Source of the DNA: Engraulis encrasicolus
Taxonomy: Eukaryota; Chordata; Actinopteri; Clupeiformes; Engraulidae
Assembly: GCF_034702125.1 (NCBI RefSeq)
Contig: NC_085880.1
Span: 11,689,757 to 11,753,756 of the forward strand
DNA: 64,000 bases
Direction: 5' to 3'
The notes under the pieces were generated by a model. It had not been told where the DNA came from, ran no database searches, and saw only the letters and a program-made list of their open reading frames with translations. The position numbers were made by a program, and so were the translations under genes. This document shows positions 22,342 through 32,673 of this stretch, one piece after another (the stretch's first letter is position 1; every line of letters begins with the position of its first letter).

Positions 22342-22441
22342 AATAGGGCCCTATTTCTTAGTTTATCTGAGTGGTTGGAACAACGTACAGTTCTGCTGCT
22401 ACTGAGAAAATAGTCCCTCAACATGCAATAATTCATTCATA

Positions 22442-23330
22442 TGTAGTGGAGCGCTGCTCCTTTAAGGGAAAGTCTGACGCTGCGGCACACGTCACCACGC
22501 CGCTCGTAGAGGCTTATGGGAAGTCTCTTCATAAACACTGCCAGTGGCTAGTATTCGGTAAGCCTGCAAAGTCCCCCTTTGCGCGTTTCATCGCCACCGG
22601 CGAATGCTGTGGTTGCTTCTCCCCTCGCCGTCGAGAGGAGTGCGGTGTCCAGTTCAGATCTAGGAGATGTGGACCATTTCTTGTCCTCGTGAGTATGTGG
22701 ACCATTTCTTGTCGCTGTTTATGTGCTAGCCAGCAGCTAGTGGCTAACTTCGCGTCTGCTGTTCTATAGGTTGTGATTCCGACTTGGCGTCTCTTACTTG
22801 GCTAGAGTGATCTCTTGCTTCTCCACTGGCAAGGACTTCGGTGGACAATACCAATGGTTACCTTGCGCTTTTCCCGTCTCCTGCACGCCGGTATGTATTA
22901 TAGTGGGTTAGCTTGTGCCTTTACCCAGCTCTGACTGTTTGTTTTCTTACCATGGTTGCTAACGACGGCCATTATTATGGTTTCAGCGTGTGGTCGCTAC
23001 CGGCGCCTCGGCCGTGTACCTCTGTATTGGCACTCCGACTGTGAGAATCGCGCATCGGTGCACCCTCATCTCCGGGTAAGGTAACCTCTCGGCAGCAGAA
23101 TCGTGTGATAGTGGGTGTCCTGCTAGCTTGGCTAACGCTCTCCTCCTCCCTCGCAGGTTGTATCCGTGTGGCCGTGGTCAGACACACCACGCGTTAGGTG
23201 CACGAGCAGCGACTTTTAGCCCCGGTTGTGTGGTGCCTCTGGACGCCGGGAACCCGTATCTCGGCTGCTGCTCCGGCCTCGGGAACTTTGGACATTCGTG
23301 TGTGCGTGTGCGTTGGCGCGCTCTAGTTCA

Positions 23331-23361
<31 letters not shown>

Positions 23362-24012
23362 GATTGTGTGTGTGTGCGTGTGGTACGGCCACTATTAGTC
23401 CCTGGGCCAGAAGGCTAACAGGGCTGGACTAACTCTTACTTCCCATCTTTTACTTTTGTTTGCTGTGCCCCTCTTCTAACCCTGTGTGCTGATTTTTGAC
23501 TTAATCCTTTTGTTTATGGTTTTGTTTATGCAGTGTTTCGTTTTCTTTGCTTTATTTGGTTTGCTGTGAATTATTTAATTTATTTTCTTTTATTAACCCT
23601 TTAGAGTTGGTACCAACCTGAAAAGTCTAAGATAAGCCCCAGGGGCTGAAGTGTCTGTGTCTGTGCAATCCATTTGAGCCATGTTGGCTACCCCTAGTGA
23701 CTACACTGTTTATTGATCTGCGGGTGTTGTGGCAGAACACCCACCCCTGTAAGTGAGTGCACATTATTTTTATACAGAGTGAAAAACATATTTTTATAAT
23801 GAAAGTAATAATAAAGAATTGAATTATTAATGGTCACCACTGTCTCTGCCTCCATTGTGCACGAACCTGTGTTTGCCTGGTAATCTATTGTGCGGGTACA
23901 TTGTGTGTTGGTCCGGAGTATCTGTAACTACCCCTAATTCATTTCCTCCGGGGGCTCCACCCCCGGGGGTGGCGTAGTCGAACTACTTCCTGTAACGGTC
24001 TCGCCCACTACA
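22442..24012 (+). mobile_element. solo LTR, 1.57 kb, 4-bp target duplication
   Basis: The element begins TGTAGTGG and ends CCACTACA, a perfect 8-bp inverted end pair of the TG...CA type. CATA flanks both sides (22438-22441 and 24013-24016). The empty paralogous site is at about 15535. An AATAAAG signal lies near 23812, in the position expected for the LTR polyadenylation signal on the + strand. Near the 3' end a GC hairpin (GGGGGCTCCACCCCCGGGGG) precedes GGCGTAGTCG. No internal retroelement genes remain. Family assignment (Ty3/Gypsy or other) is not possible by eye. Confidence 0.8.
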
Positions 24013-24541
24013 CATACAAGGTTAGTTTCATTTCCATTGGTATTCTACATTGAGTGTCTGGCATAATAATTGATGCTTTCTTCACTTTGTGGACTGAGTT
24101 TAATTCCACTTTAGCTACAGGATACAAAAGGTTTCACTTATGCTAGCCTGTGACCTCCAGAATTACAAGGACTGCTTGGGTTATCAAAAGAAAGTTTCTC
24201 TACATGTCTAAAATTTGACGAATTGGGAAATAGGGTCTAGTTGAGTTGTACTTATACTGAATGGATGTGTCTCTTTACAGTAATCTAACTGTGTACTATC
24301 ATAAAATGCTTACATTTATTGTTATAACTGTAAAATGCAGAGGCAACCTTATCATTTTTGTAATTTGGGATCAGGAAGTCCTCATATGATTTTAGAGTGT
24401 CAATATAGCCAAAATGGAAATTGATCATGAATAAATTAACTACAACAGAATTGTGGAATGACTGAGATCTTAGTGTGGAGTGCTACTGATTGAACTTTAA
24501 AAATGTCAGAGGACATTCACATCTTTCTCTTGGTCTCTCTC

Positions 24542-24546
<5 letters not shown>

Positions 24547-24574
<28 letters not shown>
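24547..24574. repeat. (CT)n microsatellite
   Basis: This is the short counterpart of the longer CT tract at 16064-16140, in the same duplicated context (GACACACACCAGATGAGCGC follows both). Confidence 0.9.
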
Positions 24575-24578
<4 letters not shown>

Positions 24579-25109
24579 GACACACACCAGATGAGCGCTT
24601 TTCAGGAAGATGTTCATACTGTAAGCAGCTGCGAATGTAAATGTAGGCTATTAAGAGGTTGAAGTTCAAATCAGGCATTTGAATGATTGCAAAATGTAAG
24701 GATCAAAATTCATGTTCTGTATTTGTATGATATTCAGAATGTAAACATGGTTTAAATGGTCTAAATGGCCACCTGTAATTTTGAGTTATTTAAACTTTAA
24801 TAAACATTGCTAGCAAGCAAGTGTTATTGAAGAGGTTTTTCCCAGAATGTTAAAGCCATTTCATTACAGTTTTCAGAAATCCATTTTGCGCGTCTTTATG
24901 CAGCAAAATTGGACTGGGTTAATGTTAGGCCTATTTCATTTTTGCTTGTAAATTCAAACAACAAAAACAACAAAGTTGTGATTCTTTTCAAACTTGAGCA
25001 TATTGAGAACCTATTTTTTTAGATATACTGGATCTTGCAAAATAGCTCCTCACTTACGTATTGTAGGCTGATGGTAACATTGAATGAATTTAAATGGGTT
25101 TTATGTCTT

Positions 25110-25273
25110 GTTTTAATGAATGAACAATCTGTATCCATTGCGGTGCTAACAAGGTTATGAGGCTTTCAACAGAGCCAAATTATAATAAATTGGTGTTTGG
25201 CTTGTTCAGCAAACAAACTGTTTCAGCCCCTTCCAGAGAACATCTTCCACTCCGGCTGGTACGGTCTCACTTC
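25110..25273 (+). pseudogene. truncated promoter and exon 1 of the receptor pseudogene
   Basis: TATAATAAAT at 25181-25190 and most of exon 1 are intact. The exon is cut at GGTCTCACTTC, just before the stretch that carries the splice donor in every other copy, and hAT-like sequence begins immediately. This upstream unit has therefore lost its donor site. It belongs to the broken receptor at 26.7-31.9 kb. Confidence 0.7.
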
Positions 25274-25990
25274 TAGGGCTGTCCCTAACGATTATTTTTC
25301 TCCCGATTATTCTATCAACTATTTTTTTTTCGAATAGTCGCGATTATTTTAAAAAAAATGGAAGGGAAAAACTGTGATATGCCACTTAATTTTGACCTGG
25401 AAAATAATAGACAAATAAAACAGAGTGCACCTAGGGCCTATTAGGACAATGATTTCTAAAAAAGGGGACATTTTATAAATTAGTCACAGACTAATAAATA
25501 CAGGCCTAATATAATATCTATTTGTTTCAGTTCAAATCAAGTATTAGCCTACATTTACTGATATATAAAGAGGCCTAAGTTATAATAGGAAAGTGGAAAA
25601 TATATGGGTCACTATAGGTTAGGGTAAAGGCTACCAGAGATTTTATGAGTAGGCATGAGGAAAGAACTTGGCTACTCTGTCCACGTGTTCCTGTTGACGC
25701 ACCAAAACCCAGCTGGTCCCTATCCCCCTTCTGTTGCTAATATAGACCCAGTCGGTAATTGTACGACATAATTATGAGTATTATTATATTATTAGTTTAT
25801 TATTATAATTATTATATTATTACTATTTATTTAGACCTGCAGTCGACACAAACAGTATTGAATAGTGCGAGCGAGGTGCACTGTGAAGAAGGGACACAAG
25901 ATTGGTCTGAATCAGGCCCGCATTCCTCTCACTCCACATCTCCCGCTGTTGGCAGGAATATGCACACTTCTTTTGTCTTAATTTACTTTT
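25274..25990. mobile_element. hAT-like repeat fragment
   Basis: TAGGGCTGTCCCTAACGATT followed by CGATTATT and CGAATAGTCGCGATT is typical of the ends of fish hAT-type repeats. The right end is not clear; normal intron text resumes near 25995 (TTATTGGTTTTACTTGATC). The insertion also replaced the end of exon 1. It includes AT-rich microsatellite-like sequence near 25780. Confidence 0.55.
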
Positions 25991-26145
25991 TTACTTTGTT
26001 TTTTATTGGTTTTACTTGATCCGAACTTGTATTGTATTTGTCAGTTTTGATAGTATGAGCATTATTTGCTTTCACTGTGTCAAATTTAGCCAGCAAATGC
26101 ATTAGCAAACTGAGAATGGGCGGATATATGAAATTACTGACAAAC

Positions 26146-26505
26146 GTAGCCTAGTAAACCAGCGCCACCCGCTGGACGCCAATATTTTTTGGCTGGCCGC
26201 GGATCGAAAATATTTTGAACATTGTGCCCTGAATCTGGCGAACCAATCACAACGCAGACATTTAATTTGAATTTGTTTTGAATCAAAGCGGGCAGGGTTT
26301 TGAGGGATTAACGACGAAACTCGCAACGTTGGGAAAGCACATTCAACGAGAGATTGCTGATTGGTCAGAGCGCCGGCCTATTAGGCACAGGTACGGTTTG
26401 AAAAACATCAGGTTGTTCTCATCAACAATCTTCGGATGTATCGTTCATCGGGGCCAGACTACATTACACATCCAATTCTCACATTTAGGCTGGTTTATCA
26501 GGCTA
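26146..26505. mobile_element. about 360-bp MITE, copy 3, in pseudogene intron
   Basis: This is the same family as at 15091 and 21983. The left end CCTAGTAAACCAGCG and the right end AGGCTGGTTTATCAGG are inverted matches. TGACAAAC (26138-26145) and TGACAAAA (26506-26513) form an 8-bp target duplication with one change. The insertion is independent of the other two copies. Confidence 0.75.
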
Positions 26506-26681
26506 TGACAAAAAAACACTATTTCTTCACGTAGAGTAAAATAAAAGACAACAAAATTGCTGAATTATCTAATATCTCTCAGAACAGTGTTATACAGAGT
26601 TCTCGCAGTCAAAATTGTGTACACACGCTGTGCATTAGGAAATGTGCCATTGTGTGTACCATCAAAAGCACAAATGCGCAC

Positions 26682-26824
26682 ACAAACATCAGATAAAAGC
26701 TTCAGTTCATACAGTTGAGCCGGTATTGGTCTCTTTCGTGTGATTCTTTTATAGATGACCCCATCTACCCAGACACTGAAGCGAAATCCTTCCATGGGTG
26801 TTTCCATCAAGACTTTGGAGTTCT
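26682..26824 (+). pseudogene. 5' remnant of the receptor pseudogene, with micro-inversion
   Basis: The intron end (CAGATAAAAGCTTCAGTTC) and the start of the coding exon are recognisable up to GACTTTGGAGTTCT, then homology stops. The acceptor region is shortened relative to receptor 6. Positions 26782-26804 are the reverse complement of the 23 bases around the start codon in receptor 6 (three differences by my count), with collinear sequence on both sides. The ATG at 26794 is therefore accidental. The rest of the gene resumes near 31110, so about 4.3 kb of foreign DNA separates the two parts. Confidence 0.75.
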
Positions 26825-27532
26825 ACCACAAAAGACTCGATAGACAAAATGCAATGAATGTTATTTATTAATGACAAGGAAGACAGTAATTCTCTTTTTT
26901 CTCAATTGGAAATTGTCTGTAAAGGGGGGAGCATATCTTGCCGATGAATAAGGCTGGGGGCGAAGCCTACCCCCCCACCACAGGACGGGGACCAACTGGT
27001 GACGGCGGCTTGCGGAGAGGGCTAAGGAAGGAGGCCAGAGCGGACCGGGACGTCGGGAGCGGAGGTTGCTGGGGCGGAGGTGGGTGTCTGCGTCGGCGTT
27101 CTCTGAGTAGCAAAGGGCGGAAGCAGACAGAAGACATTTAATGAAGCGCACAGACATCCTATTGGCTGCAGGGAGAGGCTAATGAGTGACGTAGTGGGGG
27201 AACCCCGAACTGAGAGTAGGGAGTGGATAATTAGTCGATGACTACAGATAGGTACCGTCTCGCCTTTCTGGCAGAACTTCACGCTAAAGCTTACATCAGA
27301 GAAATTAGAACACAGGGAGAAGGCTCAGTCTCATTGGTTCCCATTGTAGCCAGTTAGCTTTGCATGCATACTGCAGTAACGAGCGTAGGCCAGTCCTTCA
27401 TGTGGGAAAATGTATGGAATGGAAAGGGGAACCCATGCTAAATACATTGCTACTGCCATTTCCAGTCACAAATATTATCAACAAAACATTCCTGGTAAGC
27501 ACTATGACTGTTGTTTAACAATAGGCTGTATT
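26825..27532. other. inserted DNA inside the pseudogene, left part
   Basis: The sequence is not receptor-related. It holds a GC-rich stretch with the hairpin GGGGGCGAAGCCTACCCCCC near 26957, similar in style to the hairpin near the end of the LTR at 22442 but in the opposite direction. It may be a minus-strand LTR fragment. No gene is seen. Confidence 0.35.
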
Positions 27533-28825
27533 AAGGGTGGGCGATATATACCGTCTGCGAAGTTATCATAAATGTTGTTTTGACGATGAGTAATTTTGCA
27601 ATATCGAGATATTTTTATGAAGACGCTAAAATCAACAAAATCGCTGTGACAGGACTCATTCAGACAATGACGACAGCCAAGCCTTTCAGCCAATAGTAAT
27701 GTAGTTGTGAACTGGAGAAAAAAGTCTGTGAACCAATGAGCAGACAGCGCTGAGGGGGGCGGGCTGCAGCGTTTTGCCAGACAAGAGAGAGAAATTTCGT
27801 GTCACTCACTCGTGCACAGACAGCATTTCTGCTGCTGGGCACTGGAGGAGAGTTGCTGTTATCCAAATGGTGGATTTACATGAGGAATTCAACCACTAAA
27901 CCAGCCATTGCATGGTGCTGAGGGCGTTTTGAAACTATGTGCTTTACTTAGCAACCGTCTGTGATTATGGAAAGCCAAATAGTTAGGAAGATAAATAGCT
28001 TTGTCTCTGGTCTGAGAAATCGCTAGTTAGCATGCTAGTTAGCGAACTAGGCTAAGCAATGTTGTTCTCTACAACTATTAGTGGCTGTTACTCACTCACT
28101 ACTCAAACACCCACCTGCATACAGATGGCATAACTGCTTAGGTGGACAAGTACTGTTAAGTTAGACTGGTGCAGTGAGTTAAATTACAATGTGTGAAATT
28201 CAACACATGCAATTTGCAGCTGCCCTAGTTTCCTATCCATGTACTGTTTCCAGTCAAAAATGGCTGTCATCTAACAGAATCATAAGCAATACATTATAAA
28301 ACTATTTTTTATTTACATGGATATGTTTTCATGCCAAGTGATGAAGTATTACTTTACAGACCAGAGCATATGCATGTTATTAAATTCAAAAGCTCTTCAG
28401 CACAGCATTTCTCCCAACTCTCTGTCCCTCCCCAGTTACAACACAAATGCAACACTACTACCTCCAGTGCAGAATTGAAATTTGTCTGGAATCATGCACA
28501 AATAATAGACAGCATAAATGTGTAGCTTTGTTATACTGCCATGCTTTGTGATGTAGCCTAGTGTAGACATGCCATCATTTATGCAGACCTCTTGGTAACA
28601 TGCACTTTAGGCTACATAGGCCTACAAATTATCTGCTTTACTCACCCTGCCCTGCCAAATTCCTATACAGTAAAATTCAAACACATTGATTACCCCCCCC
28701 CCCCCCCCTGAAATAGGCCCTACTGGTTTTTGCAAGTGTTTTTTGGAAATTATCGTCAACTTATCGTTATCGTGAAAATTCTAAAACTTATCGAGATATT
28801 TTTTTTGCCCATATCGCCCACCCCT
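27533..28825. mobile_element. 1.29-kb hAT-like non-autonomous element
   Basis: The ends AAGGGTGGGCGATAT and ATATCGCCCACCCCT are inverted repeats with one mismatch. AGGCTGTATT is present on both sides (27523-27532 and 28826-28835), at least the 8 bp expected for hAT. The interior near the right end has repeated TTATCG words. No transposase-like frame is visible. Confidence 0.8.
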
Positions 28826-29234
28826 AGGCTGTATTGACAAATCGTTCAGGTGTGTAGTTTTACAGCAGGTTAGAAGATTTCAACCTGTACTCGCTAGCAT
28901 CGTGCTAATGTTTATGGGTTTGGCCCCATAAAAATTGAGCTTTGTGACCCAGTATATAATAATCTAGTGGCGCAAAATAATCGAAACGCTACTCAAATGG
29001 GGTCTTATTATTTCTAGCTTCGAACTTAATATTAATATTTCAGGACAAAAAATTATACCAAAAAATCACAAAAATTATAATGGTAAAAAACTCCATCGAC
29101 ACCCATTCATTTTGCACTGTCCCGTGGTTAGGGTTAGCCAGTTGTGGCTAGTAGCAAGTTCCGCGAGTGAACAGCCCCTGCTTACATTTCTTAAACGTGA
29201 CTGACAGTGATGATGTAACAGTGTGAACTGTCAG

Positions 29235-31061
29235 TGTGGGGGAAATGTGTCCTATGGCAGCTTCCATACCCTGGTGACGTCACGGGGTCTCAGCTAGCAG
29301 CTGACTGGCTAATCACTAAGTGGCTATTATGCCATTGTTTTTATAAAAATGGTGGGAACAGGTAAGCTCGTAGGAGCTCTCCCGATATTCGGGTATTCGA
29401 GGAGGGTATTCCCGGTCCTCTTGTCGCTGGTGCCCAAGTAGGCATAGCCAGAGACCTGTGGCGTCTGACTTGTATGCAGCTCACCCTGCTCCTGTGCTGA
29501 GGTATGTGTTCACAAACAGTATGTAAACCAGTGTTTCGATCTGAACACTACAGTTTGAATGTTGTATTCACTATGTTAACTTACGTTATTATATGGTGTG
29601 ACGTCATCGGTCGAATGCTCCATTCATTTCAACGGGGCTCCCCAACGTTTGCACGTCTGTTATTTTTCGTTATTATATGGTTGTGACGTCATCGGCCGAA
29701 TGCTCCATTCATTTCAACGGGGCTCCCCAACGTTCGCACGTCTGTTATTTTTCGATAACGGACGGGTTGGTCTATAACAGACCGCTGTCAATGGCAACAA
29801 GACTTTTCATTGCTAAAGCGACTTTTCAACAAGACTCTAATCAGCTGCTGTGATAGACAACACCTATTGTCCTGGCTACCTAGCTGTTGCCTAGCGGTGT
29901 TCCACAACGGCACTGTTTTGTTTTGCGCAGCAACAATCTTTTGACATTAAAAACTATAATAGACTTAACATTAAATAGGCCTAAAGAAATGTCCCCGCCA
30001 TGTGTGAATCATTTAAGTATATCCATATAATAAGCGGGTTAACTTTCGGCGAGTCGGTCGCTACCGTGGAATAGCAGCACTTCAGAGAGAACAAGACCCC
30101 TCCGCTCCGCGTCGGGGTCTAAAGATTCTCTCTGTCGTGCTGCTATTCCACGGTAGCGACCTTCTCGCCGAACGTTAACCCTTACGTAACTTCATTGTCT
30201 GGTTTGCCGGTAAAGTCCATGGTGCCCGGATTGTTTGTGGGCTCTCATGCTGTCCATTCACATTGAGGTATGTGTGAACATTCTGTTTGGATCTTGCTAT
30301 GCAAAATAGACTACATGTAATGTACAGTGTCTAATTGTTTGTTCAATGTTAACCCAGAGTGAGCCATCGAGGGTTCGGGGCTTTCTGTACATCGTGGGCA
30401 GACTGTCCACCGCTGTTTTGCCCAGTTTTAGTTTTACCTTTCTGTTTATTTTAGTAGTTTTGTTTGTTTACTTTTCTCCGGCCGCCTTCCGCTGCCCCCC
30501 CCCCCTCTCTCTCTTGGGTTTGGCTGCCCCCAGTTGTAGTAGGCTAGCCTACGATTAGTCCAGCCCCTTCCAGGGCAGGTCTCTGTGTCTTCTCTTTGTG
30601 CACCTTGTAGTGTAGTGAAGTGCTCGCCTTTAAAGGGCTCACCTGCGTGGTGTGAAAATTCGATGTTGATCACTTGCTTGTAGTGGGTAGACACACTGAT
30701 TGAATCACTTACTTCGAGTATAATGCCTATGCGCCTTTACGAGTGTTTATCCATAGGCATCTTCTAGACACGGCTGACCTGTCTTGGGTGCCGGGTTTTG
30801 TAGTTCGGGCAGCCAACCCCACTCTGATCTCCCCCTCTGTCTTCTATCGGCACCTTATGTGCTTTTATTTAGGCGGTGCAGGAACTTTGTGTTTGGTTTG
30901 TTTGTTATTTTAACTCTGTCAATAAAGAAAATATATTTTATTTTTGCAACAAGAACTCCACATCTCTGTCCCATTTATCCAAACCTGTTGTGCCTTTACT
31001 GGTTGAAATCAAAATATATTCTGGGGTGGAAGTCCCCCAGTGGCGTAGTCGTGCAATTACA
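29235..31061 (+). mobile_element. probable LTR-like sequence inside the pseudogene insertion
   Basis: The region resembles the solo LTR at 22442 in layout: a possible TGTGG start, GGTAAG-containing GC-rich text, an AATAAAG signal near 30921, then a hairpin (GGGGTGGAAGTCCCCCA) followed by GGCGTAGTCG and an ending in ATTACA. I could not find a matching target duplication, so both ends are provisional. Inside lie a tandem duplication (29580-29760) and a 146-bp hairpin (30036-30181). Confidence 0.4.
30036..30181. repeat. 146-bp near-perfect hairpin
   Basis: The left arm GGGTTAACTTTCGGCGAG, then GGTCGCTACCGTGGAATAGC, is mirrored by the right arm GCTATTCCACGGTAGCGACC, then CTCGCCGAACGTTAACCC. Arms of about 60 bases enclose a GC-rich loop. 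It may be a small foldback element. Confidence 0.8.
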
Positions 31062-31109
31062 GTTATCAACATTGATTATTATTTTAGGGAATTTAACATC
31101 TAAAGTTCC

Positions 31110-31897
31110 ACTTGGTTACAATGACTTCAACTTCATAGTAGTTCACAACTGGGTGATCTTGCCAATCGCTCTACCTGTGGTGTGCTTGGCCATATGCGGG
31201 CTCCTGTCCCTGATCAACAGCGACCATGTGGTGCCAGTGTACGTTATCAACCTGCTCATCTCTGATGTGCTTCAGATGTTTGGCAGACCAATCAGCCTCA
31301 GTATGTTGCCTTCAGGTGTCGTTTTTGAACTGATTGCTTTCCTGTAATCCTCAGGGATCTTCGAGAGCATCTTCTTCATGTTGTGCATTGCTGGGGAGAG
31401 ATACGCCATGATCGTCCATCCCCTGTGGTACAGGTTTCACCGGACTATCAAAAAGTCAATTCTCTGCTCTATGACTGTGTGGATAGTTACTTTTATTTCA
31501 CTCGGTGTGATTGTGTTAGGAACTATGAAAGATATCATTGGGGTGGACACAGTGTTTGTTATCTGGTGTGTTCTGTGTCTTCTTCCCTATCCGTTTGCTT
31601 TATTCTTCTTCATTGAGACCTGGAGGGCTCTCTCCAAGTCCATCTGCATCTCTCCACGTCAAAAGAGGAGGATCATGGGAATGCTGGCTCACTCAGTTTC
31701 AGTGCCTGACTGCGATGACCACAGCGCTTCTCTCACTCAACCTTGTGGCGGATCCTGTGCTTTATGTGTTCATAGGGAAAAGGAGTTCACCATCCATCCC
31801 ATGTTGTCAATGTAGCAGACGCAGGCACCAGGAAGAGGAGGAGAGTACTGTGATGAATCCTCCACTGGTGAACACTACCAGCACTGGAACAACCTGA
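31110..31897 (+). pseudogene. 3' part of the receptor pseudogene
   Basis: Homology to the receptors begins around TACAATGACTTCAACTTC and runs through TM1 to the tail. An in-frame TAA at 31345-31347 interrupts the TM3 region (CTGTAATCC where others read a Cys, Tyr or Val codon). Near 31690 about 86 bases are missing relative to receptor 1, removing the end of TM6 and loop 3 and shifting the frame; the last part continues in another frame to the TGA at 31895. Intracellular loop 3 reads SPRQKRR. The other motifs (GERY, ADPVLY) are still readable. With the 5' insertion, stop and frameshift it cannot make a full receptor. Confidence 0.9.
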
Positions 31898-32673
31898 TCG
31901 CACAGAATTCCGTGACATGAGCACAGACTCTTAGAACACAAAATTTGTGTCAGTTGCCAAAATTCCATGATGGGGGTCACGAAAATACTTTCTATACGTT
32001 CACACAGCAGTATGGTCTATCATCAAAAAGTAACCTCATGGTGCTGAAATACCTTTCCCTAAACCCAACCTGTCAGCTAAGAAATGTTTATGAAAGATGT
32101 TTGAAATGAGAAAATACTTAAGATGAACCAGAACAGAATAGAACATAGCCATAACATAAGTTTGAACAAGACTGTCTGAACATAGATCTTTGGGAACATA
32201 GAGAAGACACTTCTGTATCACAGAAAGCACTTCCGTGACTCTCATCACAAAATGGTCTCTCTAAAACTGTGACAGATTTTGTGTTGCAAAGGGCAGTGTT
32301 AATTTCAGAGAATACTGTGAGTTCATGTTGGTTAGAGAGATGTTCATGTGATACTGAGACTAACAATTTAATCAGAACTCTTGCTGACATCAGCTTTATT
32401 GCTCTCGCTACCCTTGACTTGTACCTGATGACGTGGTATTTTTTGTTCAGCCCTTTCTGAGATCCTTGCCATTATAATGGAAGGAATGTTTTGTTTACAT
32501 TAAAAAGAAAAGCCTTAGCGATACACAGGACCCTAATCCGAGTATTGTAGATGTGTAGGCTAGAGAGACCTTTTTTCATATCCAAGCAGTCCTTGTAATT
32601 CCAGGGGTCACTGGTGCTAGGCTAGTGCAAATGAAAAATGGCCTTTGTGAAGCCGGTCACTAAAATGGTTAGA
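31898..32673. other. duplicated 3' flank of the pseudogene
   Basis: The sequence matches 39200-39970 after receptor 6, including the conserved 3' module (32190-32360) and the block with AAGCAGTCCTTGTAATTCCA. The match ends where the Tc1-like element begins. No gene is seen. Confidence 0.7.

Noticed and set aside
30784..31347. 187-codon frame fused to receptor sequence as a novel N-terminal extension
   Set aside because: The first part is LTR-like insertion sequence that happens to be in frame with the pseudogene; a stop follows in TM3.
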